A stretch of DNA of 64,000 bases from Chromohalobacter canadensis (GTDB lineage Bacteria; Pseudomonadota; Gammaproteobacteria; Pseudomonadales; Halomonadaceae): contig NZ_JAJQJH010000011.1 of NCBI RefSeq assembly GCF_029544075.1, positions 57,467 through 121,466 on the forward strand, in the 5' to 3' direction. The notes beneath the pieces are model-generated. The model was not told where the DNA came from and did not search any database. It was given only the letters and a program-made list of their open reading frames with translations. Made by a program: the position numbers and the translations under genes. Shown piece by piece: positions 37,464 to 48,753 of the stretch. The number at the start of each line of letters is the position of its first letter. Position 1 is the first letter of the stretch.

Positions 37464-37732
37464 GCCGATATGCGGTAACCTTGGGGTGTCGAGAACCAAC
37501 CGGGAAGCCGCATGCAGCCTCATCTGATTGTCACGGATCGGGATAACACCTTGCTCAATGCCGAGCACGATTTCGATGACGCGACTCTTGATGTCACTTT
37601 CGATGCCTGGATGGTCCGTCAGAATGAAACGTGGTGATTAACCGGGCGACCGTGACGAAATTCGGTATCTGGCTGGCCGAGCCACCGCTGTCGGAAGAGC
37701 TGCGTGCCGCGCTGCTCTCACAAACGGACTGA
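37464..37732 (+). pseudogene. truncated copy of the HAD phosphatase gene
   Basis: From 37464 the sequence repeats the upstream region and first 70-80 bases of the intact HAD gene at 39403 (same order, constant offset of 1891 bp), with the start ATG at 37512 and the phosphatase motif altered from DLDNTLL to DRDNTLL. Similarity fades near 37590, and the frame stops at 37635-37637 after 41 codons. A short following frame (37634-37732) of unknown origin overlaps the stop. So this is a duplicate that lost its 3' part, not a functional gene. Confidence 0.85.
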
Positions 37733-37887
37733 CGTGGCAGATGCCTGGAGCCTAACGGACGCGTAGACGCCCACGCCCATGACGCCGCAGTGTCGCGCAG
37801 AGCATCGTGATGTTTGGCTTCAGTTAGTGGCCTGAAATCTGCCAGACTGGCCTCATATATCCCATGAATCCGCAAGAGAGAGCCTCA

Positions 37888-39150
37888 ATGAGCGAGACCA
37901 ACCACCCTTGGAACCGGCCCATGCCGGAGCAGCAGTTCAAGCTGATGCGCGAAATCCTCGACGCGCCCAGCCCGGTGGGGCTGGAAGGTGCGATGACTTA
38001 CGGCGTGCTCAAGCCGCAGTTCGAGTCGTTCGCGCCGAGCGATTGGCAGCTTCATCAGTACCAGGGCCACGCCGGCGTGGTGCTGGATACCCATCCCGGC
38101 CGCGACGACCTGTTCAAGGTGATGCTGATCGGTCACGCCGACAAGATTCGCATGCAGGTGCGCTCGATCGGCGATGACGGCAAGATCTGGATCAATACCG
38201 ACTCCTTCCTGCCCACGGTACTGATCGGCCACGAGGTCAAGCTGTTCAGCGAAGATCCCGACAATCCCGGCAGCTACCGGGTGATCCAGGGCGGTACGGT
38301 GGAGGCGCTGGGCGCCATTCATTTCACCGACCCGGCGGTGCGTTCGGGTGACCGGGGCATCAAGAAGGAGCAGATCTACCTGGATCTGCAGATCCACGGC
38401 GAGAACAAGAAGCAGCAGGTACTGAACCTGGGCGTGCGGCCTGGCGATTCGATTATTTTTGATCGTCCCATCCGCCCCGGCTTCAGCCCCGACACCTTCT
38501 ACGGCGCTTACCTGGACAACGGCCTGGGTTGCTTCGTCACCAGCGAGGTCGCACGGCTGATCGCCGAGGCGGGCGGCACCGAGCAGGTACGCGTGCTGTT
38601 CGCCATCGCCAGCTACGAGGAGATCGGCCGCTTCGGTAGCCGGGTACTGGCCGGGGAACTCGAGCCGGACGTGCTGATCGGCGTCGACGTCAATCACGAC
38701 TATATGGCGGCGCCCGGCATCGGCGACCGACGCATGCAGCCGCTGGAAATGGGCAAGGGCTTCACCATGGCGGTGGGCGCGATCGCCAGCGAGCAGCTCA
38801 ATCGGATCATCGAGAGCACCGCTAAGCAGCACGACATTCCCATGCAGCGCGACATGGTCGGCGCCGACACTGGCACCGACGGCATGGCCGGTGTGCTGGC
38901 GGCGGTAGATTGCGCCGCCACCTCGATCGGCTTTCCGATCCGCAACATGCACACCATCTCCGAGACCGGCAATACTCAGGACGTGCTGGCGGCGATCCAT
39001 GCGTTGACGTACACCATCCAGGCGCTGGACGCCCTCGACGACCCGCACCGCGAGTTTCTCGACAACCATCCGCGTCTCGACCGGGCCACGCCGCTGGAGC
39101 ACCAAGGCTCGGCCAAGCCCGATGAAGGTGATGAGAATAGCGCTCTCTAG
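37888..39150 (+). CDS. M42-family metallopeptidase
   Basis: A 420-residue protein of the M42 (glutamyl aminopeptidase / endoglucanase-like) family. Metal-ligand and catalytic regions appear in order: LIGHADKIRM, GAYLDNGLGC, SYEEIGRFGS, GVDVNHD and IRNMHTISE. It probably hydrolyses N-terminal residues or a small amide. I choose the ATG at 37888 with AAGAGAGAG upstream; an ATG at 37864 is in frame. It is inserted between a truncated and the intact copy of a HAD gene and ends in an acidic tail. Substrate unknown. Confidence 0.85.
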   Translation: MSETNHPWNRPMPEQQFKLMREILDAPSPVGLEGAMTYGVLKPQFESFAPSDWQLHQYQGHAGVVLDTHPGRDDLFKVMLIGHADKIRMQVRSIGDDGKIWINTDSFLPTVLIGHEVKLFSEDPDNPGSYRVIQGGTVEALGAIHFTDPAVRSGDRGIKKEQIYLDLQIHGENKKQQVLNLGVRPGDSIIFDRPIRPGFSPDTFYGAYLDNGLGCFVTSEVARLIAEAGGTEQVRVLFAIASYEEIGRFGSRVLAGELEPDVLIGVDVNHDYMAAPGIGDRRMQPLEMGKGFTMAVGAIASEQLNRIIESTAKQHDIPMQRDMVGADTGTDGMAGVLAAVDCAATSIGFPIRNMHTISETGNTQDVLAAIHALTYTIQALDALDDPHREFLDNHPRLDRATPLEHQGSAKPDEGDENSAL

Positions 39151-39156
39151 GCATTT

Positions 39157-39209
39157 AACTGTTCAGCATTTATCCGCCATGCTCCGCACGAAGAAAATGC
39201 TGAACAGTT
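39157..39209. repeat. 15-bp perfect inverted repeat after the M42 gene
   Basis: AACTGTTCAGCATTT (39157-39171) and AAATGCTGAACAGTT (39195-39209) are exact reverse complements with a 23-nt spacer. It can fold into a long stem after the peptidase stop and may terminate it, but there is no T run. It also lies inside the duplicated interval and could mark an insertion end. Confidence 0.75.
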
Positions 39210-39402
39210 GGGCGACTCAAGGACAAAGCACGGAATGATCGGCCACACTGGAGTTGGAGTCGTCGATATCGCTCTTTCTGCATATGGGGCTGTCCTGTTG
39301 TGAGATGCACCTTGACCAACAGTACGTGGCGCTAACGCCAGTCCCCAGCTTCAGGCCGATATGCGGTAACCTTGGGGTGTCGAGAACCAACTGGGAAGCC
39401 GC

Positions 39403-40215
39403 ATGCAGCCTCATCTGATTGTCACGGATCTGGATAACACACTGCTCAATGCCGAGCACGATCTCGATGAATTGACCATCGAGACCTTTCAGGCCTTGGC
39501 CGCCGAGGGCCATCATCTGGCGCTGGCATCGGGGCGTCACTTTCACGATATCACGGCGTTCCGCCGCCGACTGGGCGTGCCCGCCTATATATTGAGCACC
39601 AATGGGGCACATCTCTACGCGCCCGACGATAGCTTGATCGCCGAACAGTGGGTGCCGGCGGAGCTGGTGCGAGCGTTGGTCGAGCTGCCACGCGATGCCG
39701 ATATTCGGCTCAACCTGTATACCGGCGACGAGTGGTTGATCGATGCGTCGGCGCCGGAGTTGAAAGCCTTGCACGCGCATACCGGTTTTCATTATCGGGT
39801 CGCCGATCTCGAGGCACACGATGGCAATGGGGTGGGCAAGGTGCTGTGCATCGGCGATCCCGTCGCGCTGGCGTCGTTGGAGCAGAGCATCAACGAGGCG
39901 CTAGGCACACGGGTACATGTGACCTATTCGATGGCCCACTCACTGGAAATCATGGCGGAAGGCGTCAACAAGGGCGCCACGCTGGAGCGTCTGTTGACGC
40001 ATCTCGAGCTACCCGCGACGCGCTGCTTGGCGTTCGGCGACAACCTCAATGATGCCGAGATGCTGGCGTTGGCCGGCCACGGCTTCATAGTGGAGAACGC
40101 CCACCCGGATTTGCCGAGACGCGCACCCGGTGCCAGGCGGATCGGTCACCATCATCCGTTCGGTGTTGCACAGCTGTTGCAGGAGTTTTTCGAGTTGAAG
40201 GTCATCGCCAAGTAA
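39403..40215 (+). CDS. HAD-family phosphatase (Cof-type)
   Basis: A 270-residue haloacid-dehalogenase hydrolase of the Cof/YidA class. Motif I is DLDNTLLN (nucleophile Asp9; Asn replaces the usual Gly), motif II is LALASGRH, motif III is VNKGATLERLL with the Lys, and motif IV is FGDNLNDAEML. The C2 cap occupies about residues 85-190. Such enzymes dephosphorylate sugar phosphates or flavin/pyridoxal cofactors. A partial copy of its 5' end lies 1.9 kb upstream. Specific substrate unknown. Confidence 0.93.
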   Translation: MQPHLIVTDLDNTLLNAEHDLDELTIETFQALAAEGHHLALASGRHFHDITAFRRRLGVPAYILSTNGAHLYAPDDSLIAEQWVPAELVRALVELPRDADIRLNLYTGDEWLIDASAPELKALHAHTGFHYRVADLEAHDGNGVGKVLCIGDPVALASLEQSINEALGTRVHVTYSMAHSLEIMAEGVNKGATLERLLTHLELPATRCLAFGDNLNDAEMLALAGHGFIVENAHPDLPRRAPGARRIGHHHPFGVAQLLQEFFELKVIAK

Positions 40216-40256
40216 GCCGAGTTTCATTCATATTCGCATGACAAGGAGTGTCATTC

Positions 40257-41342
40257 GTGGGAGAGCCGACGCACCACTATATGAGCGAATATGCGCGTAA
40301 AGTCTGGATCGCTGCCGGCATAGTCGCTGTCACCATGACGATATTGGCCGCACTCTGGTTCGGTTTCAGAATTCTGCTGATGGTCTTCGTCGGGCTGCTG
40401 CTGGCATTGGCCTTTTCGCTGCCGGCAGGCTGGTTGTGCCGTCACAGTTTCCTCTCTCGGCGTTGGGCATTGGTGGTCGTATTGTTCGTCGTTTCTGGCT
40501 TGTTTGCCGCCTTCAGCGTGAACTTTGCCTTCAGTATCAGCCAGCAATTCGAACAGCTTGCCAAGACACTGCCCAACTCGCTGGCCGACTTGAAACAAAC
40601 GATAGGCCAGTGGCCGCTGGGATCGCAGTTTATCGAACGAGTAAGCGATAATTCGTCGTCCGAGAATGTGCTGGGCAACTGGTCCGCACGCGTTTCCACC
40701 GTTTTCTCGACCACGCTGGGAGCATTGCTCAATGTAGTGGTGGTGGTATTCATTGGGCTGTTCATTGCGTTCGACCCGGCCATTTATAAAGCCGGTGTGT
40801 TGCGGCTCATCACGCCTTCTCGGCGGGAAGGGGCTGCCGACCTAATGGATGTCATCAAGCGTAAGCTTGCCTGGTGGCTATTGGGCAGGCTCACGTCGAT
40901 GTCCGTCGTGGGAGTGCTGGTCGGCACTGGCCTCTGGATGCTGGGTATTCCCATGGCGTTGTCGCTCGGCCTTCTCGCGGCATTTTTATCGCTCATTCCC
41001 TACTTGGGGCCGGTGGTGTCGGCGATTCCTGCCTTGCTGGTGGCGTTCTCGATCGATTCCACGGCGATGCTGCATGTGGCCGTGCTTTATGTCGGCATCC
41101 AGGCGCTGGAAAGTTACCTGGTCACGCCGCTCATCCAGCGCGAGGCGGTGAGTATTCCACCTGGGCTTTTGTTGGTGATGCAGGTATGGCTAGGGTTGGT
41201 CGCTGGTTTGATAGGTGTGTTGGTCGCCGAACCGCTGGTCGTGCTGGGTATGGTGCTTATCCATCGCTTGTATGTGAAAGGCTGGCTGGAGCAGAGAGGG
41301 CATGCGCTTGAGCGAACACTCAAGCCAGCCACCGACAAATAA
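40257..41342 (+). CDS. AI-2E transporter family membrane protein
   Basis: About 361 residues of the PerM/YdiK/TqsA (AI-2E transporter) family. Two N-terminal membrane helices are followed by an extramembrane region (about 70-150) and then several helices with the pattern LSLIPYLGPVVSAIPALLVA. Members export or exchange small solutes; an autoinducer-2 role is proven only for a few. The open frame starts at a GTG at 40248 that touches AAGGAG; the GTG at 40257 has proper spacing and is preferred. It lies 42 bp after the HAD gene and may be co-transcribed. Confidence 0.85.
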   Translation: MGEPTHHYMSEYARKVWIAAGIVAVTMTILAALWFGFRILLMVFVGLLLALAFSLPAGWLCRHSFLSRRWALVVVLFVVSGLFAAFSVNFAFSISQQFEQLAKTLPNSLADLKQTIGQWPLGSQFIERVSDNSSSENVLGNWSARVSTVFSTTLGALLNVVVVVFIGLFIAFDPAIYKAGVLRLITPSRREGAADLMDVIKRKLAWWLLGRLTSMSVVGVLVGTGLWMLGIPMALSLGLLAAFLSLIPYLGPVVSAIPALLVAFSIDSTAMLHVAVLYVGIQALESYLVTPLIQREAVSIPPGLLLVMQVWLGLVAGLIGVLVAEPLVVLGMVLIHRLYVKGWLEQRGHALERTLKPATDK

Positions 41343-41387
41343 GGGTGGCCGGCATTGATTCGCAATGGTTGGCGGACAACAGGTAGA

Positions 41388-41828
41388 TCAATGCACGCTG
41401 ATCACGTGGCAGGGAGCGGTGTGCGATACCTTGTGCGAGACGCTGCCGACGACGAGCCCCGCGATGTCGCTCAAGCCACGGCTGCCCATCACGATGGCGT
41501 CGGCGTCTAATGTCTTGGCTTGCTCAATGATCACCCGTGCCGGGTCGCCCTGATGCAGCGAGCCTTCGACATCGGTGATACCGCGTTCTCTAGCGGCCTG
41601 AGTAGCGGCATCGAGCAGTTGCCGGCCGGCACGCTCGAGTTTCTCGGCGCTGGCCTCCATTGGCACCGCGCCGACGCCCCAGACGAGGAGAGTGTCGTGG
41701 GCCAGCGATTCGGGAATATGCAGGATATGTAGGCGTGCACCGTCGGCGCTGGCCAGCTTGCAGGCGATATCGAGCGCCGTGCTGGCTGTTTCCGATCCGT
41801 CAACGGGAACCACGATGGTCGAGAACAT
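41388..41828 (-). CDS. universal stress protein, UspA family
   Basis: A 146-residue single-domain Usp. It starts MFSTIVVPVDGSETASTALD and contains the ATP-binding pattern G-x2-G-x9-G-S/T in MGSRGLSDIAGLVVGSVSH. It is a cytoplasmic dimer of unknown exact task, usually induced by stress or stationary phase. Monocistronic, leftward. Confidence 0.95.
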   Translation of the reverse strand: MFSTIVVPVDGSETASTALDIACKLASADGARLHILHIPESLAHDTLLVWGVGAVPMEASAEKLERAGRQLLDAATQAARERGITDVEGSLHQGDPARVIIEQAKTLDADAIVMGSRGLSDIAGLVVGSVSHKVSHTAPCHVISVH

Positions 41829-41942
41829 AGCAACCTCCGTCTATGCTGGCGTGAAAGTCGACACTCGCGAAGCGCTTGGAGGCAATCACGAGTGCACTCA
41901 CTCTAGCTTAGTTGCCAAGGACGCGCCGAATCGTGATTTGGA

Positions 41943-42986
41943 TCAAGATGACGTAGGTTGTTGGTTATCGCTTTGAGTTTCCAGCCGGCGCAGGCGATGC
42001 CAGAGTTCGCGACGCAGGTCCGCGAGGCGCGGGGCTTCGCTTTCGTCGAAGGGGATTGGGCGTGTCATGCGCAGCGTGCGCAATCCGAGCCGCGCGGTGA
42101 GAAGGCCTGCGCCGAGCCCTTGGCCGGCGCGAGTGGAAAGCTTGCCAGCTACGTTCATCGAGAGCAGGTCCATCCCGGCATCCGTGGCGATCTCGCTAGC
42201 GCCGGCGAAGGCCATGTTGTAGAGCACTGCGCGAAACAGGCGCAGGCGGCTGGCGTAACCCAGCTCTAAGCCGTATAGCGCGGCGAGACGGTCTATAAGC
42301 CCAATGTTGCGCCACGCCATCAGGGCCATGTCGAAAAAGGTGACCGGGCTGACGGCGACCATGACGGCGGTTTCACTGGACATGCGCGCGATCAATCGGC
42401 GTGCCTGGCGGTCGCGCGGGGCCAGGAGGTGGTGCGCCAGCAGGGTGCGTGTTTCCTGAGCGTCGTGGTGCGGCTGATGTGCGGCTTGAAAAGCGCGCCA
42501 GTGGGGGTCGTCGTCGCCGAGTTGCATTTGGCGCCGCAAGCGTTCGGCGAGCGTTTGCATGTCTTGGGGCGTTGCTTCTTCGGGGGAGTCGAGTTGGTCA
42601 CGCAATCGGGTGTGCCGCTTTAGACGCCGCAGACGCCATAGTTCGCGTAATAGTGCCACGGCACCTAAGCCCAGCGCCAAGATACCCAGTGCGCTCCAGG
42701 CGCCTGCCAGCCAGTCGCCGTCGAGGGTGGCGGTATACAGATGACGCGCGACTTCCACGCTGCCTAGCGACAGGGCTCCCCCGAGTAGGGTCACCAGCCC
42801 CCAGCGGCGCTTGCGGGGTTTGCCCAGGCTGGCTTCGAGGGGAACGTCCGGCTCACTATCCTGTGCGGCGAGCGGATGAGAAACGCTGTCCGGGGAAAAG
42901 CGTTCCCCAGGCTCGGGGGTAGCCGTAAAGTGGGGCGGGGACTCAGGATCGACGCGAAAACGTTGTCCGGGGCGCGGCTCGCTCAT
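41943..42986 (-). CDS. ycjF: YcjF-family inner membrane protein
   Basis: A 347-residue protein of the YcjF/DUF697 family. Two membrane helices lie near residues 65-110 after an acidic, Pro-rich N-terminus, and a conserved C-terminal domain contains MVAVSPVTFFDMALMAWRN. It overlaps ycjX by 4 bp (ATGA), and the pair is nearly always linked. The function is linked to envelope stress in E. coli (Psp regulon neighbours) but is not resolved. No psp genes are seen here. Confidence 0.9.
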   Translation of the reverse strand: MSEPRPGQRFRVDPESPPHFTATPEPGERFSPDSVSHPLAAQDSEPDVPLEASLGKPRKRRWGLVTLLGGALSLGSVEVARHLYTATLDGDWLAGAWSALGILALGLGAVALLRELWRLRRLKRHTRLRDQLDSPEEATPQDMQTLAERLRRQMQLGDDDPHWRAFQAAHQPHHDAQETRTLLAHHLLAPRDRQARRLIARMSSETAVMVAVSPVTFFDMALMAWRNIGLIDRLAALYGLELGYASRLRLFRAVLYNMAFAGASEIATDAGMDLLSMNVAGKLSTRAGQGLGAGLLTARLGLRTLRMTRPIPFDESEAPRLADLRRELWHRLRRLETQSDNQQPTSS

Positions 42987-44374
42987 TTCAATTTATCTCC
43001 AATCAGCCAGTCGAGCGCTGCATCCATGCGTACATGCGGTAATTCGGGCGTGTCGCGGTGCGGGGGCCGAAATGCCGTGAAGTCGAACCCTTGGCGGGCC
43101 CAGAAGTCGTGCTCAGGTAAGCGGGACGGCACGTCGCCGGGGAACAGCAGTACGTCTTCGCCTTCCAGGGTGGTACCACGCAGGGCGGCGCGGCGTTGGC
43201 CATCATTATCCACTTCGCGTGGCTCGGTGGCACGCACCGCCGCCAAGGACAGCGCCTTCACCGGCACATCGGCATAGCGCAGATCCTTGAGTGGCTCGGC
43301 AAGCAGGGATTCGAGCAGGGCGACGACATTGGGATGCTGTTCTGGCGTGACGTGGTCGGCCTTGGTCGCGGCGATGGCAAGACGATCGATGCGCGGCGAG
43401 AACAATCGGCTCATCAGGCTGCGTTTGCCGTAATCGAAACTCCGCATCAGGGTGCTCAGCGCCCGAGAAAGATCCTCGAAGCGTTCCGGACCGGCGTTGA
43501 GCGCGCCCAGCACATCGACCAGTACGATCTGGCGGTCGAAGCGCCGGAAATGCTCACGGTAGAACGGTTTGACCACGTGGCGGCGATAATGGTCGAACCG
43601 CCGCGCCAGCGTCTTGTAGACGCTTGTCTCGGGCAAGGCGTCGAGCTCGGCGCGGTTGGCTTCGCGCACGCCGGGAAGCGGAAAAAATTGCAGTACCGGC
43701 GCATCTTCCAGATCGCCCGGGAGTAGAAAGCGCCCCGGTTGCAGATCGGCGAAGCCGGCCTCGCGCGAGGCGCGCAATGCGTTGGCGTAATGGCTGGCGA
43801 TCTCGGCGAGTTGGCCTTCGTCGGCTTCGTCGTCCGGGGCTAGGGCCTCGGCGGCGCTCAACCAGGTCGCGGCGAGGCGTTGGCGCTCACTGCCCATGGT
43901 GGTCTGCTGTGCCTCGCTCCAACTGAGGAAGTCGTGCTCGAGCAGGGGCAGGTCGAGCAACCATTCACCAGGGTAGTCGATCAAGTCGAGGGTGAGCGTC
44001 GCCGTATCGCCCAGCAGGCCCCGGGCGCGCCGTGTACGGTGCTTGATGGTCAGGCGCAGCTCACTGATGCCCCGCGTGGGCGCTGGCCAGTGCGGTGGTG
44101 TGCCGTCGAGGGAGGCCATGGCGGCGTCATAGGGAAAACGCGGCACGCCGAGGTCGGGCTGAGCGACCCGCTGGGCGCCAAGCAGGCGACCCTCGCGGGC
44201 GGCGCGCAACAGATCGAGGCGTGCTTCCAGGCCCGCATGGCGCAACTGATGCACTAGCGAGGTCAGGAAGGCGGTCTTGCCGGCCCGGGAAAGACCGGTA
44301 ACGGCGAGACGCAGTTGGCGGTCTCGGCCGCGCTCGATGAAATTGTGCAATTCCTGGGTCAGGTGACGTCGCAT
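42983..44374 (-). CDS. ycjX: YcjX-family GTP-binding protein
   Basis: A 463-residue protein with a P-loop GLSRAGKTAFLTSLVHQL near residue 27 and the family segments LIDYPGEWLLDLPLL and DRQIVLVDVLGALNAG. YcjX is a predicted P-loop NTPase that works with YcjF. The start is the ATG at 44374, and the stop overlaps ycjF. It is divergent from the suf operon, with a Fur-box-like site between. Confidence 0.92.
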   Translation of the reverse strand: MRRHLTQELHNFIERGRDRQLRLAVTGLSRAGKTAFLTSLVHQLRHAGLEARLDLLRAAREGRLLGAQRVAQPDLGVPRFPYDAAMASLDGTPPHWPAPTRGISELRLTIKHRTRRARGLLGDTATLTLDLIDYPGEWLLDLPLLEHDFLSWSEAQQTTMGSERQRLAATWLSAAEALAPDDEADEGQLAEIASHYANALRASREAGFADLQPGRFLLPGDLEDAPVLQFFPLPGVREANRAELDALPETSVYKTLARRFDHYRRHVVKPFYREHFRRFDRQIVLVDVLGALNAGPERFEDLSRALSTLMRSFDYGKRSLMSRLFSPRIDRLAIAATKADHVTPEQHPNVVALLESLLAEPLKDLRYADVPVKALSLAAVRATEPREVDNDGQRRAALRGTTLEGEDVLLFPGDVPSRLPEHDFWARQGFDFTAFRPPHRDTPELPHVRMDAALDWLIGDKLK

Positions 44375-44452
44375 TACGGTATCCGACTGAAGTTCTGCTT
44401 CGAATGTGCGGGTGAATCGTGCTCAAGGCAAGAGGCGATAGTCTTCTCAAAT

Positions 44453-44471
44453 AGTAATAATTGTCATTATT
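44453..44471. promoter_or_regulatory. Fur-box-like site upstream of the suf operon
   Basis: The 19-mer AGTAATAATTGTCATTATT matches 13 of 19 positions of the Fur consensus and contains the inverted repeat AATAAT-TGTC-ATTATT. It lies about 125 bp before the suf regulator and fits iron-controlled expression of the suf genes. No Fur protein gene is in the window. Confidence 0.65.
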
Positions 44472-44595
44472 GATGCGAATGGTCGCTATCTTGACGCTAA
44501 CATAGCGTTCGAAGCCGTGAACTCGTCGGCTCTCTTCACATCGAATCCATAGAGGACTAAAATGGTCCTCAATAGAGCATCCGTGGAGTGAGGGC

Positions 44596-45063
44596 ATGTT
44601 GAAGCTTTCCAAGCTAACCGACTATGCCGCTGTGGTAATGGCGCAGATCGCGCGTTACCCGGAGCAGGCACACGCCGCCACCGAGCTGGCCGATGCGGTG
44701 CAGTTGCCACACCCCACCGTCAGCAAGACGTTGAAGATGCTGGTGAGAGCCGGGCTTCTGGAATCGCGGCGCGGCTCGTTGGGCGGTTATCGGTTGGCGC
44801 GACCGGCGGCGTCCATTACCGCCTCCGATATCATCGGCGCCATCGAAGGGCCGGTAGCGATGACCGAGTGCAGCCACGCCGATGGCGACTGCGATCTGGT
44901 CAACACCTGCGGCGTCGCTGATAACTGGCAGCGTGTCTCGCTGGCTATTCGCACCTTGCTCGACAGCGTGACCCTGGCGCATCTAGCCCAGGAAGCACCG
45001 CTGAAACTGCCCGTTCAATTGCCCATACAGAGCGTGACCTTGGCGAGTCGCGCCGAGATTTGA
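44596..45063 (+). CDS. sufR: Rrf2-family suf regulator with Fe-S ligands
   Basis: A 155-residue IscR/Rrf2-type transcription factor. The winged helix is at residues 1-65 (LSKLTDYAAVVMAQIARYP, then LPHPTVSKTLKMLVRAGLLE). The cluster-ligand cysteines C-x6-C-x5-C lie in ECSHADGDCDLVNTCG, like those of IscR. It heads sufBCDST and should sense Fe-S status and regulate the operon. The symbol is by position; it is not the cyanobacterial-type SufR. Confidence 0.92.
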   Translation: MLKLSKLTDYAAVVMAQIARYPEQAHAATELADAVQLPHPTVSKTLKMLVRAGLLESRRGSLGGYRLARPAASITASDIIGAIEGPVAMTECSHADGDCDLVNTCGVADNWQRVSLAIRTLLDSVTLAHLAQEAPLKLPVQLPIQSVTLASRAEI

Positions 45064-45130
45064 TTAGACGATATCGGGGCCGTGGCGATGGCCACGCGCC
45101 GAGAGCATACCGCTCGGGAGGAGAGACACC

Positions 45131-46573
45131 ATGGCAAGTCAGGAAATGGAAGAGCTTGTTCAGCGCGAATATACCCAAGGGTTCGTGACTGACATCGAAA
45201 GCGATACCGTACCGCCGGGGCTGGATGAAAACACCATCGCCTTCATCTCGAACAAGAAAGGCGAGCCCGAGTGGATGCTGGAATGGCGCCTGGAGGCTTA
45301 TCGTCAATGGTTGACGATGACTACGCCTTCTTGGGCGCATCTCGACTATCCGCCTATCGATTATCAAGCGATCTCCTATTACAGCGCGCCCAAAAAGCAG
45401 GAAGACAAGCCGCAGAGCCTCGACGAGGTCGATCCCAAGCTCCTGGAAACCTATGAGAAGTTGGGGATTCCGCTGCACGAGCGCGCGGCGTTGGCCGGGG
45501 TCGCGGTGGATGCGGTGTTCGACTCCGTCTCCGTGACGACCACCTTCAAGGAGAAGCTGGCGGAAGCGGGTGTCATCTTCTGCTCGATTTCCGAGGCGAT
45601 TCGCGAGTATCCGGAGTTGGTGCGCCAGTATTTGGGTAGCGTCGTGCCTCAGGGTGATAACTACTTCGCCGCGCTCAACTCGGCGGTGTTCACCGACGGT
45701 TCCTTCGTCTATGTGCCCGAAGGTGTCGAGTGCCCCATGGAGCTGTCCACTTATTTCCGCATCAATGCGGCGAATACCGGCCAGTTCGAGCGCACATTGA
45801 TCGTCTGTGATAAGCGCGCCCAGGTGTCCTATCTGGAAGGCTGCACCGCGCCGCAGCGTGACGAGAACCAACTGCATGCGGCGGTGGTCGAGCTGGTGGC
45901 GCTGGAAGATGCCAACATCAAGTACTCGACGGTGCAGAATTGGTACCCCGGTGACGAGGACGGCAAGGGCGGTATCTACAACTTCGTCACCAAGCGCGGC
46001 GATTGCCGGGGCGATCGCTCCAAGATCAGCTGGACGCAGGTCGAGACCGGTTCGGCGATCACCTGGAAGTATCCGTCCTGCATGCTGCGCGGCAAGGACA
46101 GTGTCGGCGAGTTTTATTCCGTGGCGGTGACCAACGGTCGCCAGCAGGCCGATACCGGCACCAAGATGATTCATATCGGCGAAGGAACGCGCTCCACCAT
46201 CATCTCCAAGGGGATCGCCGCCGGCCGCAGCGATCAGGCGTATCGTGGCCTGGTCAAGGTCGGTCCACGCGCTAAGAACGCGCGCAACTTCACGCAGTGC
46301 GATTCGCTGTTAATCGGTGACCGCTGTGGCGCGCATACCTTCCCGTATCAGGAAATCGGCAATAGCTCGGCGACCGTGGAGCACGAGGCGACCACCTCGA
46401 AGATCGGCGAGGATCAGTTGTTCTACTGCCAGTCACGTGGCATTTCCGAAGAAGACGCCGTCAACATGATCGTCAACGGCTTCTGCAAGGACGTCTTCCA
46501 GGAGCTGCCGATGGAATTCGCGGTGGAAGCCGAGGCGCTTCTCAATGTGACGCTGGAAGGGGCAGTCGGGTAA
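45131..46573 (+). CDS. sufB: Fe-S cluster assembly scaffold SufB
   Basis: A 480-residue subunit of the SufBC2D scaffold on which Fe-S clusters are built in the cytoplasm. The family segments [38 protein letters not shown] and [20 protein letters not shown] are present, and the Cys of RGDC marks the expected sulfur-accepting region. Start ATG 45131 has a strong GGAGGAG site. It is the first enzyme gene of the operon. Confidence 0.97.
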   Translation: MASQEMEELVQREYTQGFVTDIESDTVPPGLDENTIAFISNKKGEPEWMLEWRLEAYRQWLTMTTPSWAHLDYPPIDYQAISYYSAPKKQEDKPQSLDEVDPKLLETYEKLGIPLHERAALAGVAVDAVFDSVSVTTTFKEKLAEAGVIFCSISEAIREYPELVRQYLGSVVPQGDNYFAALNSAVFTDGSFVYVPEGVECPMELSTYFRINAANTGQFERTLIVCDKRAQVSYLEGCTAPQRDENQLHAAVVELVALEDANIKYSTVQNWYPGDEDGKGGIYNFVTKRGDCRGDRSKISWTQVETGSAITWKYPSCMLRGKDSVGEFYSVAVTNGRQQADTGTKMIHIGEGTRSTIISKGIAAGRSDQAYRGLVKVGPRAKNARNFTQCDSLLIGDRCGAHTFPYQEIGNSSATVEHEATTSKIGEDQLFYCQSRGISEEDAVNMIVNGFCKDVFQELPMEFAVEAEALLNVTLEGAVG

Positions 46574-46662
46574 CGCACCCGAGATGCTGCCAGGCGCACA
46601 GTCAAGGTCTCAATCCATGTATCGGAGTCGCCGGGCGACTCGAACGCAAGCAAGGTATCAAG

Positions 46663-48749
<2,087 letters not shown>

Positions 48750-48753
48750 GCCC

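Noticed and set aside
37885..39105. A 406-codon open frame on the minus strand
   Set aside because: It lies fully antisense to the M42 peptidase gene, whose metal-ligand motifs are clear.
44945..46174. A 409-codon open frame on the minus strand
   Set aside because: It overlaps sufR and sufB in antisense and has no recognisable domains.
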